Positions 1 through 7,679 of a stretch of DNA of 64,000 bases are shown here, piece by piece (positions within the stretch are counted from its first letter, which is position 1; each line of letters starts with the position of its first letter). The stretch spans positions 434,001 to 498,000 of the forward strand of contig CAVSRM010000003.1 of the NCBI GenBank assembly GCA_963730365.1, read 5' to 3'. Source of the DNA: Fodinibacter sp963730365. GTDB lineage: Bacteria > Actinomycetota > Actinomycetes > Actinomycetales > Dermatophilaceae. Under the pieces are notes generated by a model. It was not told the origin of the DNA. It made no database searches and saw nothing but the letters and a program-made list of their open reading frames with translations. Position numbers and translations under genes: made by a program.

Positions 1-260
1 TAGTAGCCGAGACCGACCATCGAGGAGACCCGCCGGTTGCGGGCCGCCACTTCCCGCAGCTCCGCGAGGACAGCGGCCTCCGAGGCAGCGGGCTCGATGT
101 CGAGCGCCCCGACGTCCCTGATGCCCGCGGGGACCGCACGATCGAGGAGGTCCTCGAGGGATTCCCGTCCCACGACGTCGAGCATGGCGGCGACGTCGTC
201 CTCACGGGGTCCGATGTGGCGGGCGACGAAGGCCGGAAGGTCTGCGGGGGTCGGGCTCAC
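1..260 (-). CDS. gcvP: Glycine dehydrogenase (P-protein), N-terminal part, cut by window edge
   Basis: Only the first 86 codons lie in the window. The translation carries the P-protein N-terminus: FVARHIGPREDDVAAMLDVV followed by a segment ending SSMVGLGY. GcvP is the PLP-dependent decarboxylase of the glycine cleavage system and works with the lipoyl protein GcvH encoded at 3081-3467. The GTG start at 258-260 is chosen because GAGGAG lies 7 bases upstream and the family's conserved motif begins a few residues in. A glycine riboswitch sits in its leader. The identity is clear from the motif; the PLP-binding part is outside the window. Confidence 0.93.
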   Translation of the reverse strand, partial: MSPTPADLPAFVARHIGPREDDVAAMLDVVGRESLEDLLDRAVPAGIRDVGALDIEPAASEAAVLAELREVAARNRRVSSMVGLGY

Positions 261-299
261 GGTGCTCCTCGGGACAGGCGACGCTGACGTCTCCCCCTC

Positions 300-425
300 T
301 GTCGCGCCCGGAGTGCTCCGGTGTCTCAGAGGTGCCTGGTCCGTGTGGTCCCTTGCGCCTGAGAGGTTCCGGGGAGGTTGCCCCTTCGGCGCCCCGTCAG
401 GCTGCGACGAGGACTCTCCCACATG
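300..425 (-). ncRNA. Glycine riboswitch (single aptamer) in the gcvP leader
   Basis: Read on the minus strand, the leader contains the hallmark glycine aptamer blocks in order: GGAGAGTCC, GCGCCGAAGGGGCAACC, CCGGAACCTCTCAGGCG, then CAAGGGACC. These match the conserved core of the glycine riboswitch, known to control gcv genes. Only one full aptamer is seen. Past it is a short stem CCGGA/TCCGG (309-322) that could belong to the expression platform or a ghost second aptamer. The gcvP start follows about 40 bases later. The on/off direction cannot be read from sequence; activation by glycine is the usual logic. Confidence 0.88.
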
Positions 426-442
426 GTGTGAGCGGCGGTGCC

Positions 443-448
443 AATCTA
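443..448 (-). promoter_or_regulatory. Probable -10 box of gcvP promoter
   Basis: TAGATT on the minus strand fits the actinobacterial TANNNT -10. Transcription would begin near 435, just before the riboswitch aptamer. A short inverted repeat GGTGC/GCACC brackets the box. No convincing -35 is seen. Confidence 0.45.
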
Positions 449-487
449 GCACCGGATCCGCCCCGGGCGAGGTCCGAGAGAGCGGGG

Positions 488-1126
488 TCAGGCGAGGCGC
501 GCGGCGCGCCGTGCGCTCAGCTCGTCACCCGCACGGGGCACGGGCAACTCGTGCTCGGCGCGTTCGCTCGGGAGGGCAGCGAGCTCTCCCTCGACCTCTC
601 GCCACACCTTTCCGACGGCGATGCCGAAGACGCCCTGACCTCCGTGGAGGAGGTCGATGACCTCTGCGTCGGAGGTGCACTCGTACACGGAGGCCCCATC
701 GCTCATCAGGGTGATCTCGGCGAGGTCGTCGACTCCCCGGGCGCGGAGCACGTGGATCGCCCCGCGGATCTGCTGCAGCGAGACCCCCGTGTCGAGGAGC
801 CGCTTGACGACCTTGAGGACGAGGATGTCGCGGAAGCCGTACAGGCGCTGGGTGCCGGAGCCGCCGGCCGGACGCACGGACGGCTCGACGAGACCGGTGC
901 GGGCCCAGTAGTCGAGCTGGCGGTAGGTGATTCCGGCAGCCTTGCACGCCGTGGGGCCGCGGTAGCCGACCTCCTCGTCGAGCTCGGGAAGATCGTCGGC
1001 GAACAACACGCCCTGCGCGGGGACCGGGGACCCGCTGGGAGCCCCTCCTGCCCGTGCCTCTCCGCTGGAGACCACGCCAACCTCCTCGACTCGCTGGTCC
1101 ACCGACTGTACGCCCGTGAATGACAT
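488..1126 (-). CDS. MerR-family transcriptional regulator
   Basis: A 212-residue protein with a MerR-type winged helix at about residues 52-125: ITYRQLDYWARTGLVEPSVR, then RLYGFRDILVLKVVKRLL. A C-terminal part of about 80 residues may be the effector or dimer region. The ATG at 1126 is preferred over upstream codons because GAGGTGA precedes it and the -10 of a good promoter lies about 45 bases upstream. By position (FtsR - bifunctional nuclease - this gene - gcvP) it matches mycobacterial Rv1830, next to gcvB there. No cysteine-based metal site of the classic MerR sensors is seen; the ligand is unknown. Confidence 0.88.
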   Translation of the reverse strand: MSFTGVQSVDQRVEEVGVVSSGEARAGGAPSGSPVPAQGVLFADDLPELDEEVGYRGPTACKAAGITYRQLDYWARTGLVEPSVRPAGGSGTQRLYGFRDILVLKVVKRLLDTGVSLQQIRGAIHVLRARGVDDLAEITLMSDGASVYECTSDAEVIDLLHGGQGVFGIAVGKVWREVEGELAALPSERAEHELPVPRAGDELSARRAARLA

Positions 1127-1172
1127 CTGTGTCACCTCACCGGCAATGACTGGGGCCGATGTGACGAGTGTG

Positions 1173-1201
1173 ACGCTAGGGGCACATGTGACCCACGTCA
1201 A
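1173..1201 (-). promoter_or_regulatory. Sigma-70-type promoter of the MerR gene
   Basis: Minus-strand TTGACG (1196-1201), a 17-base spacer, and TAGCGT (1173-1178). The spacer contains the palindrome CACATGTG (1183-1190), which could be an operator. It is one of the best -35/-10 pairs in the window. Transcription would start near 1166, giving a leader of about 40 bases. Confidence 0.65.
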
Positions 1202-1288
1202 CGACCGCGGCCTCTGGGCGTCGGCGTGTCGCCCACGACCGAACCAACCCTTGACATCAAGTGAAGGGTGAAGGTCAGGACGGAGAAC

Positions 1289-1780
1289 TCACGACTCCGT
1301 CTCGGTGTCGAAGTCGTCGGCCGACACGTGGTCGAGGAACTCCTTGAACTTCTCCACCTCGTCGTCCTCGGTCTCGGCCATCTCGACGCCGGCCTCGGCG
1401 AGCAGCTCCTCATCGGCGACGATGTCGGCGCCCGCCCTCAGCGCCAGGGCGATCGCGTCCGAGGAGCGCGACTCGACCACGGTGCCGCCGACCTCCGCTC
1501 CCCCGTCGATGTCGAGCTCGGCATGGAAGACGCCGTCCTTGAGCTCGGTGATCCGCACCCGGGTGAGCGCGTGGCCCAGGGCGTCGATCGTGTTCTTGAG
1601 CAGGTCGTGGGTCAGCGGCCGCGGTGGCACGACGCCCTGCTGTGCGTAGGCGATCGCCGTCGCCTCCGCCGCGCCGATCCAGATCGGCAGGTAGCGGTCA
1701 CCGTCGCGCTCTCGCAGGAGCACGATCGGCTGGTTCGTCGGCATCTCGACCCGCACGCCGAGGACGTCCAAGAACTTCAC
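1289..1780 (-). CDS. Bifunctional nuclease family protein (DUF151)
   Basis: A 163-residue protein starting KFLDVLGVRVEMPTNQP, with the DUF151 signatures LPIWIGAAEATAIA (about residues 30-44), RPLTHDLLKN and VESRSSDAIALALR. The family adopts a fold reported to have DNase/RNase activity in some members; its role in actinobacteria is not settled. The C-terminus is acidic (TEDDEVEKFKEFLDHVSADD). GTG start at 1780. It sits between two MerR-type regulators, as in mycobacteria (Rv1828-Rv1829-Rv1830). Confidence 0.9.
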   Translation of the reverse strand: MKFLDVLGVRVEMPTNQPIVLLRERDGDRYLPIWIGAAEATAIAYAQQGVVPPRPLTHDLLKNTIDALGHALTRVRITELKDGVFHAELDIDGGAEVGGTVVESRSSDAIALALRAGADIVADEELLAEAGVEMAETEDDEVEKFKEFLDHVSADDFDTETES

Positions 1781-1812
1781 CCTGCCACCGTACCCCCCGG
1801 CCTCTCCCCCGG

Positions 1813-2517
1813 TCAGCGACCGGGGGAGGCGAGCCCTCCTCGGACGAGTGCCGCGTGCAGGGTGAGGCAGAGGTGAGCGACCACCGCGGCGTGATCGTCG
1901 GCGTCCGCTCCCCGTCTGGGCCCCAACGCCTGCTCCACGAGCCCCACCTCCCGGTCGGCGGCTGTGCGGAAGGATCGGAGGTGACGCGCCTGGACCCCGT
2001 ACGCGGCGAGCCCGGCCGCTGCGTGGGCCACCTGGAGGTCGTACTCGGAGTGCAGCCCCCCGGCATCCGGGCGCAGCAGGCCGGTGGCACGCAGGCCCTC
2101 GACGTCCGCGGGGTCCAGGCCGGTGGACCTCGCGAGCTCGGCTGCGGTCAGCCGAAGGGTCGCGGGAACGGCGAGCTCGTCAACGGTGGGCACCGACCGG
2201 TCCGGCTCCGGGAGTGGGGCCCGCGGACGGGGGTCCTCCGCGTCGTCCATCCTGCCCAGGCCCCGGTCCATCGCGTCCAGGTTGTCCTTGATGACCTTGA
2301 GGGGCCAGAAGCGGTCACGCTGCGCACGCAGCACGAACCTCAGCCGGTCGACGTCCTCCGCGGAGAACTGGCGGTAGCCCGAGGCGCTGCGGGCCGGCGT
2401 GACGAGCCCCTCGCTCTCGAGGAAGCGCACCTTGGAGATCGTGACGTCCGGGAACTCCTCGACGAGAGCGCGCACGACGGCGCCGACGGTGAGGGGACGG
2501 GCCGGGGCCGCGGACAC
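1813..2517 (-). CDS. ftsR: MerR-type transcriptional regulator FtsR
   Basis: A 234-residue protein with an N-terminal MerR winged helix: VGAVVRALVEEFPDVTISKV, RFLESEGLVTPARSASGYRQ, then FSAEDVDRLRFVLRAQRDRF. Its place next to garA matches Corynebacterium FtsR (beside odhI) and Rv1828. FtsR activates ftsZ transcription in Corynebacterium; here that role is inferred from orthology and position. GTG start at 2517, 8 bases after the garA stop. The C-terminal domain is typical of this subgroup and lacks metal-binding cysteines. Confidence 0.82.
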   Translation of the reverse strand: MSAAPARPLTVGAVVRALVEEFPDVTISKVRFLESEGLVTPARSASGYRQFSAEDVDRLRFVLRAQRDRFWPLKVIKDNLDAMDRGLGRMDDAEDPRPRAPLPEPDRSVPTVDELAVPATLRLTAAELARSTGLDPADVEGLRATGLLRPDAGGLHSEYDLQVAHAAAGLAAYGVQARHLRSFRTAADREVGLVEQALGPRRGADADDHAAVVAHLCLTLHAALVRGGLASPGR

Positions 2518-2525
2518 GCGCGACG

Positions 2526-2981
2526 TCAGCCCTGGGCGGCGTAGAAGACGAGGCGGAACTTGCCGATCTGGACCTCGTCTCCGGTGGAGAGGCGGGCCTC
2601 CTCGACGATCTCCCGGTTGACGTAGGTGCCGTTGAGGGAGCCGACGTCGCGCACGTCGAAGCCGCCCTCGCTGCGGGAGAAGACGGCGTGCTTGCGCGAC
2701 ACGGTGACGTCGTCGAGGAAGATGTCGCTGTCGGGATGACGCCCCGACATCACCTCGTCGTCGTCCAGGAGGAACCGCGCGCCGGTGTTGGGGCCGCGCA
2801 GCACCACGAGCAGGGCGGTGCCCGGGCGGAGTGCCTCCACGGTGGCGTGGTCGGCCTTGGTCAGGATGTGGTCGCTCTCGGAGACGGGCTCAGCCGTCTC
2901 CGCACCGCGTACCGCCTGCAGGCGCATGGTCGTGGGGTCGGCCGCGCCACCGATGGGTTCGTCGCGCTCGTCACCAGTCAT
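2526..2981 (-). CDS. garA: FHA-domain metabolic regulator GarA/OdhI
   Basis: A 151-residue protein with an FHA domain from about residue 55: SGRHPDSDIFLDDVTVSRKH (79-98) and GSLNGTYVN (114-122) hold the phosphothreonine-binding Arg, Ser and Asn/Gly residues. In the family, phosphorylation of an N-terminal ETTSVF motif by PknB/PknG makes the FHA domain bind its own tail and releases 2-oxoglutarate dehydrogenase and glutamate dehydrogenase from inhibition. Here that motif is changed: the only threonine pair is in DPTTMRLQ (Thr17-Thr18). The start ATG has GGAAGG upstream. It is followed closely by ftsR. Confidence 0.92.
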   Translation of the reverse strand: MTGDERDEPIGGAADPTTMRLQAVRGAETAEPVSESDHILTKADHATVEALRPGTALLVVLRGPNTGARFLLDDDEVMSGRHPDSDIFLDDVTVSRKHAVFSRSEGGFDVRDVGSLNGTYVNREIVEEARLSTGDEVQIGKFRLVFYAAQG

Positions 2982-3058
2982 GGTTCAGCCTTCCGTCAAC
3001 ACGTCGCAGGAGTCACAGTCGTCGCAGGGAGTCACCCTAGGTCAGGGCGCTCCCTTTG

Positions 3059-3080
3059 CCCACCCGGCCGGGTCGGTGGG
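3059..3080 (-). terminator. Possible short hairpin terminator after gcvH
   Basis: CCCACC (3059-3064) pairs with GGTGGG (3075-3080) directly after the gcvH stop. On the minus strand it is followed by CAAAGGGAG rather than a T run, so termination strength is uncertain. It may instead form part of the garA leader. Confidence 0.35.
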
Positions 3081-3467
3081 TCAGGACAGCTGGCCCCGGT
3101 AGGCGTCGACGTCCAGCAGGTCGTCGACGGCGCCCAGGTCGCTCGGACGCATCTCGTACATCCATCCGTCGCCGTACGGGTCGGTGTTGACCAGCTCCGG
3201 AGTGGTGTCCAGGGCGGGGTTGACGGCCGTGACCTCGCCCGACACCGGTGCGTACAGGTCGCTGACCGACTTCGTGGACTCGACCTCGCCGCACGTCTCC
3301 CCCGCGGTGACGGCGTCGCCGACGGACGGCAGGCTGACGTAGACGACGTCACCGAGGGCTTCCTGGGCGAAGGAGGTGATGCCGATCCGCACCGTGTCGC
3401 CCTCGGTGCGAAGCCACTCGTGCTCAGCGGTGTAGCGCAGGCCAGCGGGGTACTCGTGATCGGTCAT
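3081..3467 (-). CDS. gcvH: Glycine cleavage system H protein
   Basis: A 128-residue lipoyl carrier of the glycine cleavage system. It shuttles the aminomethyl group between P-, T- and L-proteins. The lipoylated lysine is Lys66 in the motif GEVESTKSVSDLYAPVSGE, and the fold signatures YTAEHEWLR and DPYGDGWMYEM are present. Length is normal. ATG start at 3467 with GAGGAG 6 bases upstream. It is not beside gcvP, but the two flank the garA/ftsR/MerR block, as in mycobacteria (gcvH-garA-...-gcvB). Confidence 0.97.
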   Translation of the reverse strand: MTDHEYPAGLRYTAEHEWLRTEGDTVRIGITSFAQEALGDVVYVSLPSVGDAVTAGETCGEVESTKSVSDLYAPVSGEVTAVNPALDTTPELVNTDPYGDGWMYEMRPSDLGAVDDLLDVDAYRGQLS

Positions 3468-3488
3468 GTCGCTCCTCGATGGGGCCGG

Positions 3489-4256
3489 TCAGGGGCTGGG
3501 GGTCGGTACGGGGCGAGCGTACTGAGGCGAGGACAGGGTCAGCAACGCGTCGATGCTCACCGTGTCACGAATCTCGACATCGGACTCGCCGCCGGAACGG
3601 CGCACCGTCGCCGTGACCCCACCGGGGATCTCCATCGCGCCCGCAAGGGTGTTGGCGTCGCCGATGGCGCGGATGACGTAGGGCGGGGACACGACCGTGC
3701 CGGACACGAGGATCCCCGTCTCGGCGTCCTTGAACCACGTCTGGGCCACCACCCGCTCGTCACCCACCTGGATCGCCTCGGCACCGGCGTCCCGAAGCTC
3801 CTGGATCGCATCGAGGATCACGGGCGAGGAGACGCTCCCCTCGGGGTCCCGGATGGTGAGGACGATGCCGGGGCCCTGCGCCGGGGCCGTCCCCGCGAGG
3901 ATGCCGAGCGCGTCGAGCCGCTGCTGCGCTGCCCGCTGCGCCTCCTCCTCGTTCGTGGAGCGACCCTCCAACAGCGTGAGCGAGGCCTCGAGCCCACGGA
4001 TCTCCTCGGCGAGCCGGTCACCGTCCCGGTCGACGTCGGCGAAGATCCTCACGAGCTCGTCCTCCCTGAGGTTGTCGAGTCCCTCGATCGAGGTCGCCCG
4101 GACCTGGGTGATGATGGCGAAGCCGAGCAGGCCTGCCAGCAGGGTGGCCAGGACGTTGGCGCGGGTGAACCGCGGGGCCCCGGTGAGGGCGAGTCGCCGC
4201 CAGGCCCGGCGGGGGTTGCGGGCCGGCCCCGGTGCCGCAGGCTCGTCGTCACTCAT
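3489..4256 (-). CDS. DUF881 family membrane-anchored protein
   Basis: A 255-residue protein with one N-terminal membrane segment (about residues 33-55, VLATLLAGLLGFAIITQV), then a coiled-coil-like stretch and the extracytoplasmic DUF881 domain, which has GPGIVLTIRDPE, LRDAGAEAIQVGDERVVAQT and the GTVVSPPYVIRAIGD region. Function is not established; the family is linked to the division/sporulation cluster of Gram-positives (YlxW/YlxX-like). It pairs with a second DUF881 gene at 4592-5503, the two flanking a small basic membrane protein. Confidence 0.88.
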   Translation of the reverse strand: MSDDEPAAPGPARNPRRAWRRLALTGAPRFTRANVLATLLAGLLGFAIITQVRATSIEGLDNLREDELVRIFADVDRDGDRLAEEIRGLEASLTLLEGRSTNEEEAQRAAQQRLDALGILAGTAPAQGPGIVLTIRDPEGSVSSPVILDAIQELRDAGAEAIQVGDERVVAQTWFKDAETGILVSGTVVSPPYVIRAIGDANTLAGAMEIPGGVTATVRRSGGESDVEIRDTVSIDALLTLSSPQYARPVPTPSP

Positions 4257-4262
4257 GGGCGC

Positions 4263-4595
4263 TCACGCATCGAAGAGGTGTCGGCGAATGGCCGCGACGT
4301 TGGAGAAGATCCGCACGCCGAGCACCACCACGACACCGGTGGACAGCTGGCTGCCCACCCCGAGCTTGTCACCGAGGAACACGATGAGCGCCGCGACGAC
4401 GACGTTGGAGAGGAACGAGACGACGAAGACCTTGTCGTCGAAGATCCCGTCGAGGATGGCGCGCACCGCACCGAACACGGCATCCAGGGCGGCGATCACG
4501 GCGATGGGCAGGTAGGGCTGGAGCCACACGGGCACCGCAGGCTGTAGCACCAGACCGATGATGATGCCCAGGGCCAAGCCGATGGCGGGGATCAC
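4263..4595 (-). CDS. sbp: Small basic membrane protein (DUF1290/Sbp family)
   Basis: A 110-residue protein with three predicted membrane segments: AIGLALGIIIGLVLQPAV, YLPIAVIAALDAVFGAVRAI and VFVVSFLSNVVVAALIVFLG. It matches the small basic protein family found between DUF881 genes near ftsZ or pgsA. The GTG start at 4595 overlaps the upstream DUF881 stop by 4 bases (GTGA), suggesting translational coupling. Its cellular role is unknown. Confidence 0.88.
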   Translation of the reverse strand: MIPAIGLALGIIIGLVLQPAVPVWLQPYLPIAVIAALDAVFGAVRAILDGIFDDKVFVVSFLSNVVVAALIVFLGDKLGVGSQLSTGVVVVLGVRIFSNVAAIRRHLFDA

Positions 4596-5503
4596 GACGG
4601 GCCTTCCTGGGAGTCCGCGAGCGAGCCCGCGACGGGGGGGTCGCTCTCATTATCCCCGGTCGTGGCGTATCGGGTGGTCAGTCCCACCGCGGCGGGCACC
4701 AGCATCTCGGGTCCGACCTCGGTGTCGACGGAGATCCCGAACGTGCTCTTGAGGGTGGACAGGTAGGTGCCGCCCGGCCCGTCGGCGAAGGTGGCGGGGA
4801 ACTCGGCCGGGTTGCCCAGGGCGGTGATGACGTACGGCCGGGTCAGCGGACGGTAGTCGACGATGATGGCCGAGCCCGCGAACCGGATGGCCGACGTCGA
4901 GGTCAGTCGCTTGCCGTTGATGGCCACCGCCTCCGCTCCGGCGGCCCACAGCTCGTTGGTGACGAACTGCAGGTCCTTGGCGACGACCCGCCCCTCCGGG
5001 TCCGCTGCGTCGGCCCCCGTGGCGGTCGGGTCCGTGCCGTCGACGTTCGGCGCGTCGTCCATCGTCAGCGTGAAACCCGGGCCCTGCAGGGGAACGCCCC
5101 CGGCAGCGGTGGACAGCGCCTCGATCTCCGCCACCATCCCCGCGTCGCCGAGCTGTGCCGCCTGCTGTGCGCTGACGTCGGCCTGGAGCTGCTGGGCTCG
5201 GGCCGCCATGACGTCGACCTGTTCCCTACGCTCCTCGATCTGTCCGATGAGGTCGGCTCGAGCCTCGGACCTCGGGGTCGTGTCGGCCCTGAGGTTGTAG
5301 GCGGCGACACCCACGATCAGCCCCATGACGAGGGTGAACACGAGCAGGCGCGCCGAGCGAAGCGACGTGGAGGACGGCAGTCCGGCCGCCACCCGCCGGT
5401 CCGCGGACGCCTGGTAACCCGGATCGAGCGGACGTTCGAGCATCGCGGTGAGCAGGGTCATCGAGGCGTCGGGGCGTCGCTCGTCCGGCGGGGTCCGACT
5501 CAC
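4592..5503 (-). CDS. DUF881 family membrane-anchored protein (second copy)
   Basis: A 303-residue paralogue of the 3489-4256 product. It has a cytoplasmic head, a membrane segment near residues 50-68 (ARLLVFTLVMGLIVGVAA), a coiled coil (LIGQIEERREQVDVMAARAQ) and the DUF881 domain with GPGFTLTMDDAPNVDGTDP, WAAGAEAVAINGKRL and RPYVITALGNP. GTG start at 5503 overlaps the pgsA stop by 4 bases. An in-frame ATG (MTLLTAMLERPLD) a few codons in is an alternative start. Confidence 0.87.
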   Translation of the reverse strand: MSRTPPDERRPDASMTLLTAMLERPLDPGYQASADRRVAAGLPSSTSLRSARLLVFTLVMGLIVGVAAYNLRADTTPRSEARADLIGQIEERREQVDVMAARAQQLQADVSAQQAAQLGDAGMVAEIEALSTAAGGVPLQGPGFTLTMDDAPNVDGTDPTATGADAADPEGRVVAKDLQFVTNELWAAGAEAVAINGKRLTSTSAIRFAGSAIIVDYRPLTRPYVITALGNPAEFPATFADGPGGTYLSTLKSTFGISVDTEVGPEMLVPAAVGLTTRYATTGDNESDPPVAGSLADSQEGPS

Positions 5504-6096
5504 GCGAGCACCGGGTCACGCTGTCCGATGAGCTGGCGAAGCTGGGCGGCATAGAGGATGCCTGCGAGCCAGTAGAGGGCCGTGCCCCAGATCACGAAGG
5601 CCCACCCGACGGGTTCGGCGATGCGCGCCAGGGTGCCGTTGCCGTCGCCCAGGAGGAGGAGCGGGAAGGCATAGAGGAGGTTGAACGTCGCGGCCTTGCC
5701 CGCGAAGTGCACCGGGAGCCCGATCCAACCGTGCCGCTTGGCGATGAGCACGACGACGGCCATGAAGGCCTCACGGGCGAAGAGGATGCCCACGAGCCAC
5801 CACGGGATGATCTCTCGCCAGGCAAGCCCCAGCAGCGTGGAGACGATGTACAGCCGGTCGGCGACCGGGTCGAGGATCTCCCCGACCCGGGACACCAGGC
5901 CGTAGTGGCGGGCGATCTTGCCGTCGAGGTAGTCGGTGAGGCCGGACGCGGCGAGGAGGATGAGGGCGAGCCCGTCGCGCTCGTCGAGGATCGCCCAGAG
6001 GAAGACCGGCACGCCGACCAGGCGCAGGGCGGAGAGCACGTTGGGCACCGTGAGCACACGATTGCTCACGACCGGCTCGGGCGCCTCCTTCGTCAT
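5500..6096 (-). CDS. pgsA: CDP-alcohol phosphatidyltransferase (PgsA-like)
   Basis: A 198-residue integral membrane enzyme with the family motif D-x2-D-G-x2-A-R-x8-G-x3-D-x3-D, seen as DYLDGKIARHYG then GEILDPVADR. This family transfers a phosphatidyl group from CDP-diacylglycerol to an alcohol; position beside DUF881 genes matches mycobacterial pgsA2, usually annotated as phosphatidylglycerophosphate synthase or cardiolipin synthase. The exact acceptor is not provable here. The ATG at 6096 is supported by a -10 box 7 bases upstream. Longer upstream reading is unlikely coding since it overlaps the divergent malY gene. Confidence 0.86.
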   Translation of the reverse strand: MTKEAPEPVVSNRVLTVPNVLSALRLVGVPVFLWAILDERDGLALILLAASGLTDYLDGKIARHYGLVSRVGEILDPVADRLYIVSTLLGLAWREIIPWWLVGILFAREAFMAVVVLIAKRHGWIGLPVHFAGKAATFNLLYAFPLLLLGDGNGTLARIAEPVGWAFVIWGTALYWLAGILYAAQLRQLIGQRDPVLA

Positions 6097-6103
6097 GGTG
6101 ACA

Positions 6104-6109
6104 ACTCTA
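6104..6109 (-). promoter_or_regulatory. -10 box of pgsA (likely leaderless)
   Basis: TAGAGT on the minus strand ends 7 bases before the pgsA ATG, so the mRNA would start at or next to the start codon. There is no Shine-Dalgarno sequence in between. Confidence 0.5.
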
Positions 6110-6144
6110 GATGCTGGGGCGGGCGGAGCCTCACCGACAGCGCC

Positions 6145-6150
6145 TAGGGT
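6145..6150 (+). promoter_or_regulatory. -10 box of the MalY/PatB gene (likely leaderless)
   Basis: TAGGGT ends 6 bases before the ATG at 6157 with no ribosome binding site between. With the pgsA box it forms a compact divergent promoter. Confidence 0.5.
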
Positions 6151-6156
6151 CGAGCC

Positions 6157-7308
6157 ATGGACCAGCGAATCCTGGGGGCCGACGAGGCCGAGCTGAGGGC
6201 CGAGCGCACGAGTGTCAAGTGGATGGCCTTTCCGCCCGACGTCCTGCCCCTCTGGGTGGCCGAGATGGATGCCGCCCCGTGCCCCTCGGTCGTCGACGCG
6301 GTGAGCGCGGCCGTGCGGCGGGGCGACACCGGTTACGGCTGGGCGCCGCGCTACGCCGCCGCGGTCGCGCGGTTGGCGCAGTGGGCCTGGGACTGGGAGA
6401 TCGACCACGCCGCGACGACCCAGGTGACCGACGTCATGATCGGCGCGACCGAGCTGCTCCGGCTGTTCACCGACGAGCGGGGTCCGGTCGTCATCTCGCC
6501 GCCCGTCTACGACTCGTTCTTCGGCTTCGTCGACGCCATGGGGCGTCGGCGCATCGACGCCCCTCTCACGCCCGAGGGTCGCCTCGACCCGAACGCCCTG
6601 GCCTTCGCGTTCCGGGAGGCCACGTCCCGAGGGGAGCGCGCCGCCTACCTGCTGTGCAACCCCCAGAACCCGACCGGCGTCGTGCACACCGCCCACGAGC
6701 TCGAGATGCTCGCCGCCCTGGCGAACGAGTACGGCATCCGGGTGGTGGCCGATGAGATCCACGCACCCCTGACGTACGCGGGTGGCCCGGCCTTCACCCC
6801 GTTCGTCACCGTGCCCGGTGCGGAGCGCGCCCTGTCGGTCTTCTCACCGTCGAAGGGGTGGAACCTCGCCGGGCTGAAGTCGGCTCTCGTGGTCGCGGGG
6901 GACGAGGCCGTCGACGACCTCAGGCGCCTGCACGAGGTGCACACCCACGGGGCGTCACACATCGGGGCCATCGCGCACTGTGCCGCGATGGACGACGGGC
7001 GGCAGTGGCTGGAACAGCTGCGCGGTGAGCTGGCCGAGCGACGCGACCTCGTGGGCGACCTGCTCTCGACCCACCTGCCGGACGTGCGCTGGCAGGCGCC
7101 CGAGGCGACCTATCTGGCCTGGCTCGACTGCCGTGCCCTCGGGCTCGGGGACGACCCGGCCCGCGTGTTCCGCGAGAGGGGGCGGGTGGCCCTGGGGTCC
7201 GGGCCCGCCTACGCGCCCGAGCAGGGCCGGGGGTTCGCACGGCTCAACTTCGCGACCTCGCCGGAGATCATCACGGAGGCCGTGCAGCGGATGGCCACCG
7301 CGGTCTGA
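6157..7308 (+). CDS. MalY/PatB-type pyridoxal-phosphate lyase/aminotransferase
   Basis: A 383-residue fold-type I PLP enzyme. It has the MalY/PatB opening KWMAFPPDVLPLWVAEMDA, the LLCNPQNPTGVVHT motif, VVADEIHAPLTY, and the PLP-lysine region SVFSPSKGWNLAGLKSAL. MalY/PatB enzymes cleave cystathionine or cysteine conjugates (C-S beta-lyase), feeding homocysteine/methionine metabolism; some act as aminotransferases. Substrate is not fixed by sequence alone. It is a single-gene unit divergent from pgsA. Length is normal for the family. Confidence 0.88.
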   Translation: MDQRILGADEAELRAERTSVKWMAFPPDVLPLWVAEMDAAPCPSVVDAVSAAVRRGDTGYGWAPRYAAAVARLAQWAWDWEIDHAATTQVTDVMIGATELLRLFTDERGPVVISPPVYDSFFGFVDAMGRRRIDAPLTPEGRLDPNALAFAFREATSRGERAAYLLCNPQNPTGVVHTAHELEMLAALANEYGIRVVADEIHAPLTYAGGPAFTPFVTVPGAERALSVFSPSKGWNLAGLKSALVVAGDEAVDDLRRLHEVHTHGASHIGAIAHCAAMDDGRQWLEQLRGELAERRDLVGDLLSTHLPDVRWQAPEATYLAWLDCRALGLGDDPARVFRERGRVALGSGPAYAPEQGRGFARLNFATSPEIITEAVQRMATAV

Positions 7309-7679
7309 CCATGGGCATCCAGTCCCCGGGCCGAGTGCCGGGGAGGGCCATCGCGCCAGCGTGGGCCAGGGGGCTCCACCGTGAGGCCTGGACAGTGAAA
7401 CCCCTGTGCGGCAACGAATCTCTCCCGTCACGGCTGGCGGATGACCACGGCACTCCGACGCTCGGCATCCGGTCCACTCCGCCCGACATCCGCGCAACGT
7501 GCCGCGCTCGGCCGCCCCGGCGGCGACTCAGCCTGACGCCGCCACACGGACGTGACCTCGGTCGCCCGGCCGGCGGGGCCTGACAGGGTTCGACCGTACA
7601 GCTGCCCTCCGACAGGGTGAGGAGCACCCGATCGGCCCGGTCCGCTGTGACGGGTGCGGCACTGGCTGGCCGCGGCACC
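7309..7679. other. Gene-free stretch after malY
   Basis: About 370 bases with open frames on both strands but no start with a ribosome binding site and no recognisable domain. It may be part of the decayed locus that continues to about 8140. Confidence 0.4.

Noticed and set aside
300..335. Second glycine aptamer
   Set aside because: The CTCTGAGACACC segment resembles one block but the remaining core elements are absent.
2688..4547. 619-residue plus-strand open frame
   Set aside because: Antisense shadow over garA, gcvH and DUF881; no ribosome site and no family match.
7311..7583. 90-residue plus-strand ORF after malY
   Set aside because: No ribosome site, no domain and atypical protein composition; treated as non-coding.
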